Source: Fodinibacter sp963763015 (GTDB taxonomy: Bacteria; Actinomycetota; Actinomycetes; Actinomycetales; Dermatophilaceae). From it: DNA of 64,000 bases. Position numbers and translations under genes: made by a program. The notes beneath the pieces were generated by a model that was not told the DNA's origin, made no database searches, and was given only the letters and a program-made list of their open reading frames with translations. The stretch lies in NCBI GenBank assembly GCA_963763015.1, contig CAVXML010000002.1:1-64000 (forward strand), given 5' to 3'. Of this stretch, positions 18,880-26,996 are shown piece after piece. Positions within the stretch are counted from its first letter, which is position 1; each line of letters opens with the position of its first letter.

Positions 18880-19506
18880 TTACCGCTCCGCGTTGCCCAA
18901 CGCGCTCCGCTCCGCGTAGGAGTCCTCGAAGTGCACCACGCCCGCGAGGACGTCCAGTATCGCGACCGACATCTCCTCCGGCGTGAGGTCCAGCTCATGC
19001 AGCTCCGCTCGAGCCGGGACCTTGCCCACGGCCTCGCGCAGCCGCCGCCGGTCCTGGCCGGAGAGCTCGTAGTCCTGGAGTATGTCGACCACGCAGTCGC
19101 GGAGCATGAAGCGAGCCTCCTCGGCAGCCGCCGCGAGCGTGTCCGTCACGGCGTCGAGCCAGTCCTCGCCGTCGTCCTCCTCGGCCGCGTCGGCGACCGC
19201 CATGAACATGGCCATGTGCGCTTGCCACGCCGCGGGGTGGGCCTGCTCGATCTCGTCGTAGGGCATCGCGACGGCGCGCTCCACCATTCGTCTCGCCCGC
19301 TCCTCGTCCCCCTCGCGCAGAGCCCGCTGGGCCTTCTCGAGGAGGTTCGATGCGGCCTCCATCTTCGCCCGGCTGAACGGGGACACTGCCGCCTCGGCGC
19401 GGAGGGGGATGTCCCCGAAACCGCGGTTCGACTCCGCGGCCAGGTAGCGAGCGAAGCGCGCGTCGACCTCGTCGTCACCCACGTTGCCGAACCCTCCGTC
19501 ACTCAC
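18880..19506 (-). CDS. Conserved 208-residue acidic protein, intact paralogue
   Basis: Starts at GTG 19506 and ends at 18880. It is strongly helical and acidic: 'DDEVDARFARYLAAESNRGF', 'AKMEAASNLLEKAQRALREG', 'HPAAWQAHMAMFMAVADAAE', 'RFMLRDCVVDILQDYELSGQ' and 'AILDVLAGVVHFEDSYAERS'. No named domain is recognised. A damaged duplicate with a deleted middle sits at 9870-10322 in the same orientation, next to the DUF222/HNH gene. A fragment of an HNH gene likewise lies 2.5 kb downstream of this copy, so the two probably belonged to a duplicated unit. Confidence 0.75.
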   Translation of the reverse strand: MSDGGFGNVGDDEVDARFARYLAAESNRGFGDIPLRAEAAVSPFSRAKMEAASNLLEKAQRALREGDEERARRMVERAVAMPYDEIEQAHPAAWQAHMAMFMAVADAAEEDDGEDWLDAVTDTLAAAAEEARFMLRDCVVDILQDYELSGQDRRRLREAVGKVPARAELHELDLTPEEMSVAILDVLAGVVHFEDSYAERSALGNAER

Positions 19507-19672
19507 GTCGTCAACCTACGGCAGAGCAGAGGCGACACAACCTGGGCCGGATGCCGTGCCGCAGGAGCATCGCCCTGCGCTCCGGCAACAGACGACTCCC
19601 GGCGGCCGCGCCGCGGCCCTCCGGCATGCTCGGCTGCCTTGGTGGTCTCCTGCCTGCCGAGGATGCCGGTTA

Positions 19673-19925
19673 CTAGCCAATAGCGGCGCGCTCGTGCGGG
19701 ACGAACCACATATTGGGGTTCTGGGTCCAGACCATCCATCCATGCCGTCCCGCGTCGCTCAGGAACTCAACATCCTGAACGGTGCGCTCGCTGTCCGGCC
19801 CGTAGACAGCTTCAAACGCTCGGGCGGTCACCCCTTCGATCTTCGAGGGGTCCTCGGCAAGTTTCCAGTCGATGCATCTGTCGATCAGGATGCCGACGTG
19901 CTGGCGGACGTACGCGAAGAACCCG
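19673..19925 (-). pseudogene. C-terminal fragment of an unidentified protein
   Basis: A minus-strand reading ends 'QHVGILIDRCIDWKLAEDPS', 'KIEGVTARAFEAVYGPDSER' and 'DVEFLSDAGRHGWMVWTQNP' before the stop at 19673. Its composition is protein-like, unlike the shadow sequence further upstream, which is antisense to a VOC-type fragment. The 5' part of the gene has evidently been lost where it abuts that fragment near 19925. No family is recognised, and the junction position is approximate. Confidence 0.4.
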
Positions 19926-20134
19926 TCGGTCACGAGGTGCTCGTGTCCGAGGCGGAGTTCGACGCCATCCTCGCCCGGCTCATCGCGAGGGGGCTGACGT
20001 ACCGGGCGGACCCCTTCCATCGGCACGAGGGCGTGGTCAACCACAACGACGGAGGTCGGGGGCTCTACTGGCTCGACCCCAACGGTCACAACCTGGAGAT
20101 CCTCACGGTTCCGTACGGCGGCCGGACCGGCTGA
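19925..20134 (+). pseudogene. C-terminal fragment of a VOC (glyoxalase-like) protein
   Basis: About 70 residues: 'HEVLVSEAEFDAILARLIAR', 'GLTYRADPFHRHEGVVNHND' and 'GGRGLYWLDPNGHNLEILTV'. The 'G-YWLDPNGHNLEIL' end with its metal-ligand Glu is the typical C-terminal half of vicinal-oxygen-chelate proteins. The N-terminal half and any start codon are missing; the sequence just upstream belongs to an unrelated minus-strand fragment. The fragment is a remnant created by a rearrangement. Confidence 0.7.
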
Positions 20135-20388
20135 GCGGCCTCTACCGCCGACATGTCCTCGGCTCGACGGAGCCGAGCCTTCGGCTTCGGCCACCCCGTC
20201 GGCCACGGCGAATCCGCAAACGACGGGCGGCGAGCTGACGGGGCGAACGTGCCGCCATGGCCGGGTGGCTCCGGACTCGCGCAGCCGCGCCTGGGGCCGT
20301 CCCCCGCGGGAACGAGTGTTGACATGACCACACGCCTACGGTCGAGTAGCGCGCAACCGACCGCACTGCCACGAGGGGAGCCGCTCGC

Positions 20389-21942
20389 ATGACCTCGAAG
20401 TCGTCCGATGAGTTGCCAGTACCGGACCAAACTGCCGGACCGTCGCGCTCAGCCACCGCTTCGGCCCGGGGGGTGCTCGCCGCGACGTGCCTGTCGACTT
20501 TCGTCGTCAACGCCAACACCTCCGCCGTCAGCATCCTGCTGCCCGCGATCAGTGCTGACACCGGCATGGACGTGACGACGCTGCAGTGGGCTGTCACCGG
20601 CTACTCGCTGGTCGGCGCCGCCGTCATCGTCACCTCGGGCTCCCTGGGCGACGTATTCGGGCGCAAGCGGATCTTCCAGCTCGGCCTGCTCCTCTTCGTG
20701 ATCTCGTGCATCTTCATCGGTCTGTCGTCGTCGGGCGGTGCGGTCATCGCCGGGCGGTTCGTCCAGGGCGCGGCGGGCGCGACGATCCTGGCGTGTGGCC
20801 TGAGCCTGCTGTCGGTGGCGAACAGCGGGCAGGCCCAGCTGCGCGCCGTGTCCCTGTGGGGTGCGGCGGCCGCCGTGGGTGCGGCGGCCGGGCCATTGCT
20901 TGGTGGCGTGCTGGTCGAGCTCACCGGCTGGCAGGGCCTGTTCTGGGTCGACGCGGTTATCGCCGCCATCTGCATGGTCCTCACCTGGCGCACCGTGTCC
21001 GAGTCCAAGGACCCCACCCGATCGCGGTCCATCGACTACGCCGGCTCGGGCCTGATCGCCCTGACCCTGGCCCCGGTCATCCTCGCCCTGAGCAAGGGCA
21101 GCGCCTGGGGGTGGGCGTCGGTGGCCACCATCGGCTGCCTCGTGCTGGGCGCCGCCGCCGGGTTCGCCTTCGTCGTCGTCGAGAAGCGCGTCGCCGTGCC
21201 GATGCTCGACCTGGCCCTGCTGCGCAACCGGGTGCTGGTCGGCTCGACCATCGCCATCCTGATCGGTGCAGGCACGATCAACGGGCTGATGTACCTGGTG
21301 AGCCTCTACTTCCAGGACCCGGCCACCCTCGGCCTCTCACCGCTGGAAGCGGGCCTCGCGACGCTGCCCGCCACGGTCGGCCTGGTGGCCGTGGCCCCCC
21401 TCGTGCCGAGGCTGGCCAAGCGCTTCGGCGGTCGCCAGGTCATCGGTGCGGGCTTCCTCGTCACCGCGGTCGGTTTCGCTGCGGTCGGTCTCGTCGAGTC
21501 GTCGTGGGGGTATGCCGCGTTCGTCCTTCCGCTGGTGGCCATCGCCGTCGGCATGGGCCTGAGCAACGGGCCGTCGTCGTCCGCGTCCACGGCCTGCGTG
21601 CCGCAGGAACAGGTCGGCTCGGCGTCCGGGGTCTCCAACATGGCCCGCTACGTCGGCGCGGCGGTGGCGACAGCCCTGGCCGCGACGATCTACGGCGCCG
21701 TCATCGCCGACCGCACCGCCGAGGGCGCCTCGACCGCCGACGCACTGGCTGCCGGGCTGGGTTCAGCGGCGTGGGTGATGGCCGCCTTCAGTGTCGCCGG
21801 GGTCGCCATGGCCGTGCTCATGGGGCGGCACCGCACTGCGAGCGGAACCCTCGAGGACTCGGCCGCCTCGGCCGCGGCACACACCCACACCCTCCCCACC
21901 TCGGCCACGACCAGCGCGACCGTGGGTGCCGCCACCGACTGA
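20389..21942 (+). CDS. MFS drug exporter, DHA2/EmrB-QacA type (14 TM)
   Basis: 517 residues from ATG 20389, behind GAGGGGAGC. Fourteen hydrophobic segments are visible. Motif A is present between spans 2 and 3 ('GSLGDVFGRKRIFQLGLLLF') and the antiporter motif C region around 'GAAAAVGAAAGPLLGGVLVE' and 'LTGWQGLFWVD'. The C-terminal tail is Ala/Thr/Ser-rich. Proteins of this group expel cationic drugs or antibiotics using the proton gradient. A TTGACA lies at 20320-20325 as a possible -35 element. The gene sits among fragments (VOC before, HNH after) and I see no copy of the GGATGCC/GGCATCC motif inside it, which hints at later arrival. Confidence 0.9.
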   Translation: MTSKSSDELPVPDQTAGPSRSATASARGVLAATCLSTFVVNANTSAVSILLPAISADTGMDVTTLQWAVTGYSLVGAAVIVTSGSLGDVFGRKRIFQLGLLLFVISCIFIGLSSSGGAVIAGRFVQGAAGATILACGLSLLSVANSGQAQLRAVSLWGAAAAVGAAAGPLLGGVLVELTGWQGLFWVDAVIAAICMVLTWRTVSESKDPTRSRSIDYAGSGLIALTLAPVILALSKGSAWGWASVATIGCLVLGAAAGFAFVVVEKRVAVPMLDLALLRNRVLVGSTIAILIGAGTINGLMYLVSLYFQDPATLGLSPLEAGLATLPATVGLVAVAPLVPRLAKRFGGRQVIGAGFLVTAVGFAAVGLVESSWGYAAFVLPLVAIAVGMGLSNGPSSSASTACVPQEQVGSASGVSNMARYVGAAVATALAATIYGAVIADRTAEGASTADALAAGLGSAAWVMAAFSVAGVAMAVLMGRHRTASGTLEDSAASAAAHTHTLPTSATTSATVGAATD

Positions 21943-21981
21943 CCTGACCTGCGGGTTTGCAGCCCACTTCGCCAGATCTCG

Positions 21982-22387
21982 TGCCATCACGTCATCCACT
22001 GGATCGACGGCGGGGCCTCGGACATGGACAACACGGCGCTGCTGTGCCAGCGGCACCACACCGTTGTGCACCAGCGTCGGCTGATCGCCCGGGTACGTGG
22101 GAAGCCGGACGAGCGGGACGGTATGTCGTCTGGGACCGTCGCCCGGCAGTTAGGACGCGCACCTCGACCGCCTCCGGGTGGGGAGATCCGCCAACGACCC
22201 ACCCCCGCTGACACCCCAACGACTGCGGAACCTGCTCGAGGCCATCACCGGTAACGACCCGGACGAGCAGCGCTGGGCCCGGTACGAGCTGGACGCTCCC
22301 CAGACTCACGACCCATGGTCGGGGGAGTGCAGCCCCGAGGACGAGTGGGCCGAGAGCGACCTCGCCTACCTCCAGTCACCCGCCTGA
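21982..22387 (+). pseudogene. C-terminal remnant of a DUF222/HNH gene
   Basis: 'HHVIHWIDGGASDMDNTALL' and 'CQRHHTVVHQRRLIARVRGK' match the HNH end of the gene at 10569-12119. The frame then shifts once or twice near 22120-22170 ('GRYVVWDR' is read in another frame) and continues as 'RSANDPPPLTPQRLRNLLEA' and 'DEQRWARYELDAPQTHDPW' to the stop at 22387. All of the DUF222 domain is missing and the fragment directly abuts the end of the MFS gene region. It is a dead copy. Confidence 0.88.
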
Positions 22388-22571
22388 CCGGCCGCACGCA
22401 AGGAGCAGCCCTGCTCCTCGGGCCCTCTCTCGGCCACGTCGCGGTGCGACGGCCAGAGGCTGGCGGCAGCCAGCATCCACGGTTCCGGGCGGAGGCTGGT
22501 CACCCTCCGGCTGACAGCGAGTGACGTCAGACGGAGGGGTGACGGTCGAGCCGGCGGGTAGTGAGCCGTGT

Positions 22572-22856
22572 ATGAGGGCAGCGGTGGCGGCGACCGGCAC
22601 GTGGACCGACCCGGACGGCATCCGAGCGCCGTACGGAGAGGTGCATGCCTGGCAGCCCGGGATGAACCAGACACTGTGCGGGCTCTCGCTGCACCGGTCG
22701 GAGCTGGTGCGCTTCCCGCACATCGACTGGCTCGACGTGCACCCGGCGACCGGCCGCGACGCCGACGGTGTCGCGGAGGTGTGTCCCCGGTGCGCGGCCG
22801 GGATGGGGCGACGACGCGACGACCGCCGCTGGACCCGAACCAATCCCCGCCCCTGA
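22572..22856 (+). CDS. Small putative zinc-binding protein, hypothetical
   Basis: About 94 residues from ATG 22572 (GTG 22521 or 22539 in the same frame are alternatives). It reads 'YGEVHAWQPGMNQTLCGLSL', 'HRSELVRFPHIDWLDVHPAT' and then 'EVCPRCAAGMGRRRDD'. One Cys in 'TLCG' plus CPRC could coordinate zinc together with His residues. Proteins with this 'QTLCGLSLxRSxLxxFPxxxW ... VCPRC' layout are common small actinobacterial hypotheticals. No operon partner is visible. Confidence 0.65.
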   Translation: MRAAVAATGTWTDPDGIRAPYGEVHAWQPGMNQTLCGLSLHRSELVRFPHIDWLDVHPATGRDADGVAEVCPRCAAGMGRRRDDRRWTRTNPRP

Positions 22857-22955
22857 CCAGGCCGACCACGCGCGAGGGTGAAACCAGAGGGCGACCAACG
22901 CCGCTCAACCGCGAACGCGACGTCGGTGGGACGCCCTCAGGGCGACGGCATCAGC

Positions 22956-23090
22956 TCACTGGCGGCCCGATCGAGCGACTCGACCGACGACCCCGGTCTC
23001 ATACGCGAAGATCACCGCCTGCACGCGGTCGCGCAGCCCCAGCTTGGTGAGGATGCGACCGACGTGCGTCTTCACGGTCGTCTCGGACCA
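22956..23090 (-). pseudogene. LuxR-type response-regulator C-terminal fragment
   Basis: 'SETTVKTHVGRILTKLGLRD' and 'RVQAVIFAYETGVVG' is the end of a NarL/FixJ helix-turn-helix domain. The start of the HTH and the whole receiver domain are absent. The sequence just upstream on this strand has no homologous character, so the gene was truncated near 23090. No kinase gene is adjacent. Confidence 0.85.
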
Positions 23091-23220
23091 CGGGACGCTG
23101 ACGTGGGTCCGGGTCGGTGCGGGGGCCGACCCGGGCATGCCGGCTCGGCCGGTTTGTGGCGTTGTGAGCCCCAGCCTGCATCCGGCCACCGGCGTGGTTG
23201 AGGACGGTGGGCCTGCTCAA

Positions 23221-23250
23221 TACATAACTTTGACCTGATAGCCTTATGTA
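23221..23250. promoter_or_regulatory. Inverted repeat in the fic promoter region
   Basis: TACATAA (23221-23227), sixteen bases, TTATGTA (23244-23250) is a perfect 7-bp inverted repeat in an AT-rich island 37 bp upstream of the Fic start. Between the arms lies TTGACC, a possible -35 element. The arrangement resembles an operator over a promoter; the binding protein is unknown, and autoregulation via the Fic protein's C-terminal winged-helix region is possible. Confidence 0.45.
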
Positions 23251-23286
23251 ACGCGGAAGCATGTGAGAACGGGAACGAGGCGGGGA

Positions 23287-24507
23287 ATGAGATCTGAGGC
23301 CCTCGCCCTGCAGTGGGAGGCCCGCACGTGGCGGCCGCAGTCGTCGATGTCCGCGATGTCCCGAGCGGCGGCCGCACGTCGAGGAACGCCGTATCGGGCG
23401 GCCGTTCCGCCACGGATCTCCGCAATGCGCTTCACCCTCGACGACGCGGTGACGGCAGCTGCCGAGGACGCACGGGCCGAGGTGACCCGCTTCGACGCCG
23501 AGCTGTCGACGATGTTCGACGCACGCGGGGAGTTCGCGCCGCTGGCGTCGGTGCTGCTGCGGACCGAGTCCTCCTCGTCGTCGCAGATCGAGAACATCAC
23601 CGCCGGGTCGCGAGCCTTGGCGCTCGCGGAGATCGGGCTGGGCCGGCACGGCTCGAATGCGGAGCTCGTGGTTGCCAACGTCGAGGCGATGCAGCGAGCC
23701 GTGGCGGAGGCGGACCGGATGACACCGGCATCCATCCTGGCGATCCACGCGGCGCTCATGCACGAGCAGCCGTCCGCCGATCCGGGGGTGTTCCGGTCGG
23801 AGCCGGTGTGGATCGGCGGGTCGGGCGCGTTCCCGCACGGGGCACAGTTCGTGCCGCCCCACCACGAGCGGATCGGCGACGGCATCCAGGATCTCTGTGC
23901 GTTCATCGCCCGCACCGACCTGCCGTTGATCGCGCACGCGGCGGTCGCCCACGCCCAGTTCGAGACGATCCACCCGTTCGTCGACGGCAACGGCCGAACG
24001 GGCCGCGCCCTGGTGCACGCCATGCTGCGGCACGGCGGCGCCACGACACGCACGACGGTGCCGGTGTCGGCCGGGCTGCTCACCGACACGAAGGCGTACT
24101 TCGCCGCCCTGACCGCCTTCCGCGCCGGGGACCCGAATCCCATCGTCCAGCGGTTCAGTGAGGCCACGTTCGCCGCCATCGACAACAGCCGCGTCCTGGC
24201 GGCGGACCTCGAGGCCATGGACCGTCGGTGGCGTGCTCAGCTCACGGCGCGCAGCGACTCGGTCGCGTGGCGGATCCTGCCGATCCTGCTGGCTCAGCCG
24301 GCGGTGACGTCTCGGGTGGTCCAGCAGCGCACGAGCGTCTCCCAGCCCGCGGCCGACCGGGCGCTGCGGCAGCTGGCGGACGCCGGCATCGTCACCGCCA
24401 AGAACGAGCACGGCCAGGACCGCAGGCGCGACGTGGTGTGGCGCTCCGACGAGGTGATCAGGGCCCTCGACGAGTTCGCTGAGCGCGCTCGTCGCGTTCG
24501 ACACTGA
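23287..24507 (+). CDS. Fic family protein with N-terminal inhibitory motif and C-terminal HTH
   Basis: 406 residues from ATG 23287, behind GAGG. The catalytic Fic loop is complete: 'HPFVDGNGRTGR' near residues 228-239. The N-terminal segment 'ESSSSSQIENITAG' (about 93-106) matches the inhibitory alpha-helix motif (S/T)xxxE(G/N) of class II Fic proteins, so the enzyme should be auto-inhibited. The last 80 residues ('AWRILPILLAQPAVTSRVVQ', 'SVSQPAADRALRQLADAGIV') form a winged-helix DNA-binding domain. Fic enzymes transfer AMP from ATP to hydroxyl groups of target proteins; the target is unknown. It stands alone, with an AT-rich promoter carrying an inverted repeat. Confidence 0.95.
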   Translation: MRSEALALQWEARTWRPQSSMSAMSRAAAARRGTPYRAAVPPRISAMRFTLDDAVTAAAEDARAEVTRFDAELSTMFDARGEFAPLASVLLRTESSSSSQIENITAGSRALALAEIGLGRHGSNAELVVANVEAMQRAVAEADRMTPASILAIHAALMHEQPSADPGVFRSEPVWIGGSGAFPHGAQFVPPHHERIGDGIQDLCAFIARTDLPLIAHAAVAHAQFETIHPFVDGNGRTGRALVHAMLRHGGATTRTTVPVSAGLLTDTKAYFAALTAFRAGDPNPIVQRFSEATFAAIDNSRVLAADLEAMDRRWRAQLTARSDSVAWRILPILLAQPAVTSRVVQQRTSVSQPAADRALRQLADAGIVTAKNEHGQDRRRDVVWRSDEVIRALDEFAERARRVRH

Positions 24508-24646
24508 ACCGGTTCACGGAGGGTCGCGCCCCCTATGGAAGAGCCAAGCCAATTCGATGAGGCGCTTCTTCACGCCGCAGGATGCCAATGCACAGGCTGC
24601 ACTCGCCGCGGCCTCGGGAAATCCACTTGGTGATCCTGATCTGATG

Positions 24647-24823
24647 TCAGGCGTTCCGTCCACCGTCTCCTTTGAAGGACGGGACGCCGTTCTCGAATCC
24701 GAAGGAGGGCTTCTCGTGGCCGCAGCGCGAGCAGATGTCCCACCCGTTGTCGCGGCCTTCCTTCTCCCGGTTGACGTGGTGCTCCCAGTGGTGAATGCCG
24801 ACGAAGCACAGGACACGGCGCAT
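24647..24823 (-). CDS. Small CxxC zinc-ribbon-like protein
   Basis: 58 residues from ATG 24823, behind GGAGG at ideal spacing. It reads 'MRRVLCFVGIHHWEHHVN' and then 'GWDICSRCGHEKPSFGFEN'. The pattern 'CxxGxHxW ... CxRCG' is that of small single-domain zinc-binding proteins with no assigned function. The gene was chosen over the longer in-frame start at about 25018 because of the ribosome site. It lies alone between the Fic and ABC genes. Confidence 0.6.
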   Translation of the reverse strand: MRRVLCFVGIHHWEHHVNREKEGRDNGWDICSRCGHEKPSFGFENGVPSFKGDGGRNA

Positions 24824-25063
24824 GATGCCTCCAGGGTCACGAAAGGGACCCTTCATCATCCGCCCCCCGCTGCCGACCGGCAATGCCTCGGTTGGCTTCT
24901 CCAGCGACGTCACGCTGGCGCCGGGCCAGCGGAGGACATCCGGAAGCGCAAGGCTGGCCAACCCGAGAAGTATCAGCCCCAGACCATGGCGACGCTGGCA
25001 ACATCCCGGGCGTGACACCGCGGCGGCCCGCGTTCCGCCGCCCTCGAGGGATGCGTCCGGAAA

Positions 25064-25089
25064 GCCTCTGGCGCGTCTGCGCCAGAGGC
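25064..25089. other. Perfect 11-bp stem-loop upstream of the ABC exporter
   Basis: The arms GCCTCTGGCGC (25064-25074) and GCGCCAGAGGC (25079-25089) are perfectly complementary with a 4-base loop. The hairpin ends 49 bp before the ATG of the ABC ATPase gene. There is no following T run, so it is either an operator or an RNA structure in the leader. The rest of the 315-bp gap (24824-25138) holds no gene I can support. Confidence 0.6.
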
Positions 25090-25138
25090 ACCTAACCTGC
25101 TGAGGGTCGGCATCCGCCCGAGTCGTGAGGGGTCACCC

Positions 25139-26056
25139 ATGGAACCAGTGGTGAGGGTGCGCGACCTGCGGATGCGCTACGGGGACACCGACGTGCTCAC
25201 CGGGGTCGACTTCGACATCCAGCGAGGCCAGGTCGTGTGCCTCCTCGGGCCGAACGGCGCGGGCAAGACGACGACGATCGAGATCCTCGAGGGCTTCCGC
25301 ATCCGGTCGGCCGGTGAGGTCGACGTGCTGGGCCAGGACCCCGCCAAGGCCGACGAGGACTGGCGGGCACGCACGGGAGTCGTCCTCCAGTCCTGGCGCG
25401 ACCACCCGCGCTGGACCCCGCGGCGGCTGCTCACCCAGCTGGGCGGCTACTTCGCCCCATACTCCACCCCCGACCGGCCGCGTCCGCACGACGTCCAGCT
25501 GCTGCTCGAGACGGTCGGTCTCGCCGACCTGGCCGATCGGAAGATCGCCACCCTCTCGGGCGGCCAGCGGCGCCGGCTCGACGTCGCGGTCGGCATCGTC
25601 GGCCGCCCCGAGCTGCTCTTCCTCGACGAGCCCACCGCCGGCTTCGACCCCCAGGCCAGGCGAGAGTTCCATGGCCTCGTTCGCGACCTCGCCGCCTCCG
25701 AGGGCACGACGATCCTGCTGACGACCCACGACCTCGACGAGGCGGAGAAGCTCGCGGACCGGGTGCTCATCCTCGCCGCCGGGCGGATCGTCGCAGACGA
25801 CACCGTCGACGGGCTCTCGCGCCGGCTCGAGGGGGAGTCGGAGGTGAGGTGGACGGCATCCGGCACACGCCACACCGAGTCGGTGAGCGACGCGACCGCC
25901 TTCGTGCGCGCCCTCTTCGCCGACCTGGGCGACGACGTGCATGATCTGGAGGTGCGGCGAGCCAGCCTCGAGGACGCCTACCTCGCCCTCGTCCAGCAGC
26001 ACGAGGCCGGCCATGGCGAGGCGGCGGCCCGGCTCTTCGCGGAGGTGGCCCGATGA
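25139..26056 (+). CDS. ABC transporter ATP-binding protein
   Basis: 305 residues from ATG 25139. Walker A 'LLGPNGAGKTTTIEI' lies near residues 36-50, the signature 'TLSGGQRRRLDVAVGI' near 138-153, Walker B 'LLFLDEPTAGFDP' near 158-170 and the H-loop 'LLTTHDLDEAE' near 192-202. The C-terminal 80 residues form the regulatory extension typical of DrrA/NodI-type exporter ATPases. It energises the permease encoded next, whose ATG overlaps its stop. The substrate cannot be told from sequence. A strong hairpin precedes the gene. Confidence 0.95.
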   Translation: MEPVVRVRDLRMRYGDTDVLTGVDFDIQRGQVVCLLGPNGAGKTTTIEILEGFRIRSAGEVDVLGQDPAKADEDWRARTGVVLQSWRDHPRWTPRRLLTQLGGYFAPYSTPDRPRPHDVQLLLETVGLADLADRKIATLSGGQRRRLDVAVGIVGRPELLFLDEPTAGFDPQARREFHGLVRDLAASEGTTILLTTHDLDEAEKLADRVLILAAGRIVADDTVDGLSRRLEGESEVRWTASGTRHTESVSDATAFVRALFADLGDDVHDLEVRRASLEDAYLALVQQHEAGHGEAAARLFAEVAR

Positions 26057-26925
26057 GCGCGAGCACCCTGTCGGGCACGGCGTCGAGGAACGCGATCCGA
26101 CTCGGGCTCCAGCGCGGGTCGACGGAGTTCATGCAGAGCATCCGCAGCACCCAGGACCAGGGCTTCTACCTCTTCACGGCCGCCCTCACCGTCGGCTACC
26201 TCTACCTGCGGCGGGACAGCGAGGTCGAGGGCACCGACCTCCTCCTGCCCTCGGTGGCGCTCCCCAGCATCCTCGGGGCGCTCATCGCTTTCGGTGTCAT
26301 CATCGGGCCGGCCTACGCGCTCGCGATGGAGAAGGAGGACGGCACCCTGTTGCGGCACAAGGCCGTTCCGCATGGCCTGCAGGGCTACTTCACCGGCCAG
26401 CTGCTCTTCCAGTCGCTGTCCCTGCTGCCCCAGATGGTCGTGATCCTGGTGCCCAGCTTCCTCCTCTTCGACGACCTCATGGCCGACCCGTCCGGGTGGC
26501 TGACCGTCGCCTGGGTGATCCCGCTCGGCCTGCTCGCGACGATGCCGATCGGCATGGTCATCGGGGCCCTGGTGCCGAGCACGCAGAAGGTCGGCACGTG
26601 GGGGATGCTGCCGGTACTCGTCATGGCGGGCATCTCGGGCATCTTCTACCCGGTCCAGATGCTGTGGGGCTGGGTTCAGGTGGTGGCCCAGGTCTTCCCG
26701 ATGTACTGGATCGCCCTCGGTATGCGCTCGGCGTTCCTGCCCGACGAGGCCGCCGCCCTCGAGATCGGCGGGAGCTGGCGAACCATGCAGACCGTGCTGG
26801 TCCTCGGCATCTGGGCGGTCGTGGGTGCGCTCGTCACGCCGACGGTGCTGCGGAGGATGGCGCGCCGGCAGACCGGCTCGCAGGTCGAGGCGGCACGCGA
26901 CGCCAGCCTCCAGTGGGTCCGCTGA
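26053..26925 (+). CDS. ABC-2 type permease
   Basis: 290 residues, ATG overlapping the ATPase stop (ATGA). Six hydrophobic stretches include 'YLFTAALTVGYLYL', 'ILGALIAFGVIIGPAYALAM', 'LPQMVVILVPSFLLF', 'LPVLVMAGISGIFYPVQML' (with the conserved G-x-FyP loop of ABC-2 exporters) and 'VLVLGIWAVVGALVTPTVL'. With the ATPase it forms a two-component exporter. The cargo is unknown; this subfamily handles antibiotics, lipids or small peptides. Confidence 0.92.
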   Translation: MSASTLSGTASRNAIRLGLQRGSTEFMQSIRSTQDQGFYLFTAALTVGYLYLRRDSEVEGTDLLLPSVALPSILGALIAFGVIIGPAYALAMEKEDGTLLRHKAVPHGLQGYFTGQLLFQSLSLLPQMVVILVPSFLLFDDLMADPSGWLTVAWVIPLGLLATMPIGMVIGALVPSTQKVGTWGMLPVLVMAGISGIFYPVQMLWGWVQVVAQVFPMYWIALGMRSAFLPDEAAALEIGGSWRTMQTVLVLGIWAVVGALVTPTVLRRMARRQTGSQVEAARDASLQWVR

Positions 26926-26996
26926 GGCGCGCCGATCGCAAGGCGGCGACCGGTGACTCATCGGTCAGGTGACGTAGGAGCGGGCTGACCGAGTCG

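Noticed and set aside
22956..24504. Long minus-strand frame opposite the Fic gene
   Set aside because: Only its first 45 codons (LuxR HTH end at 22956-23090) are protein-like; the rest is antisense to the Fic gene with its intact catalytic loop.
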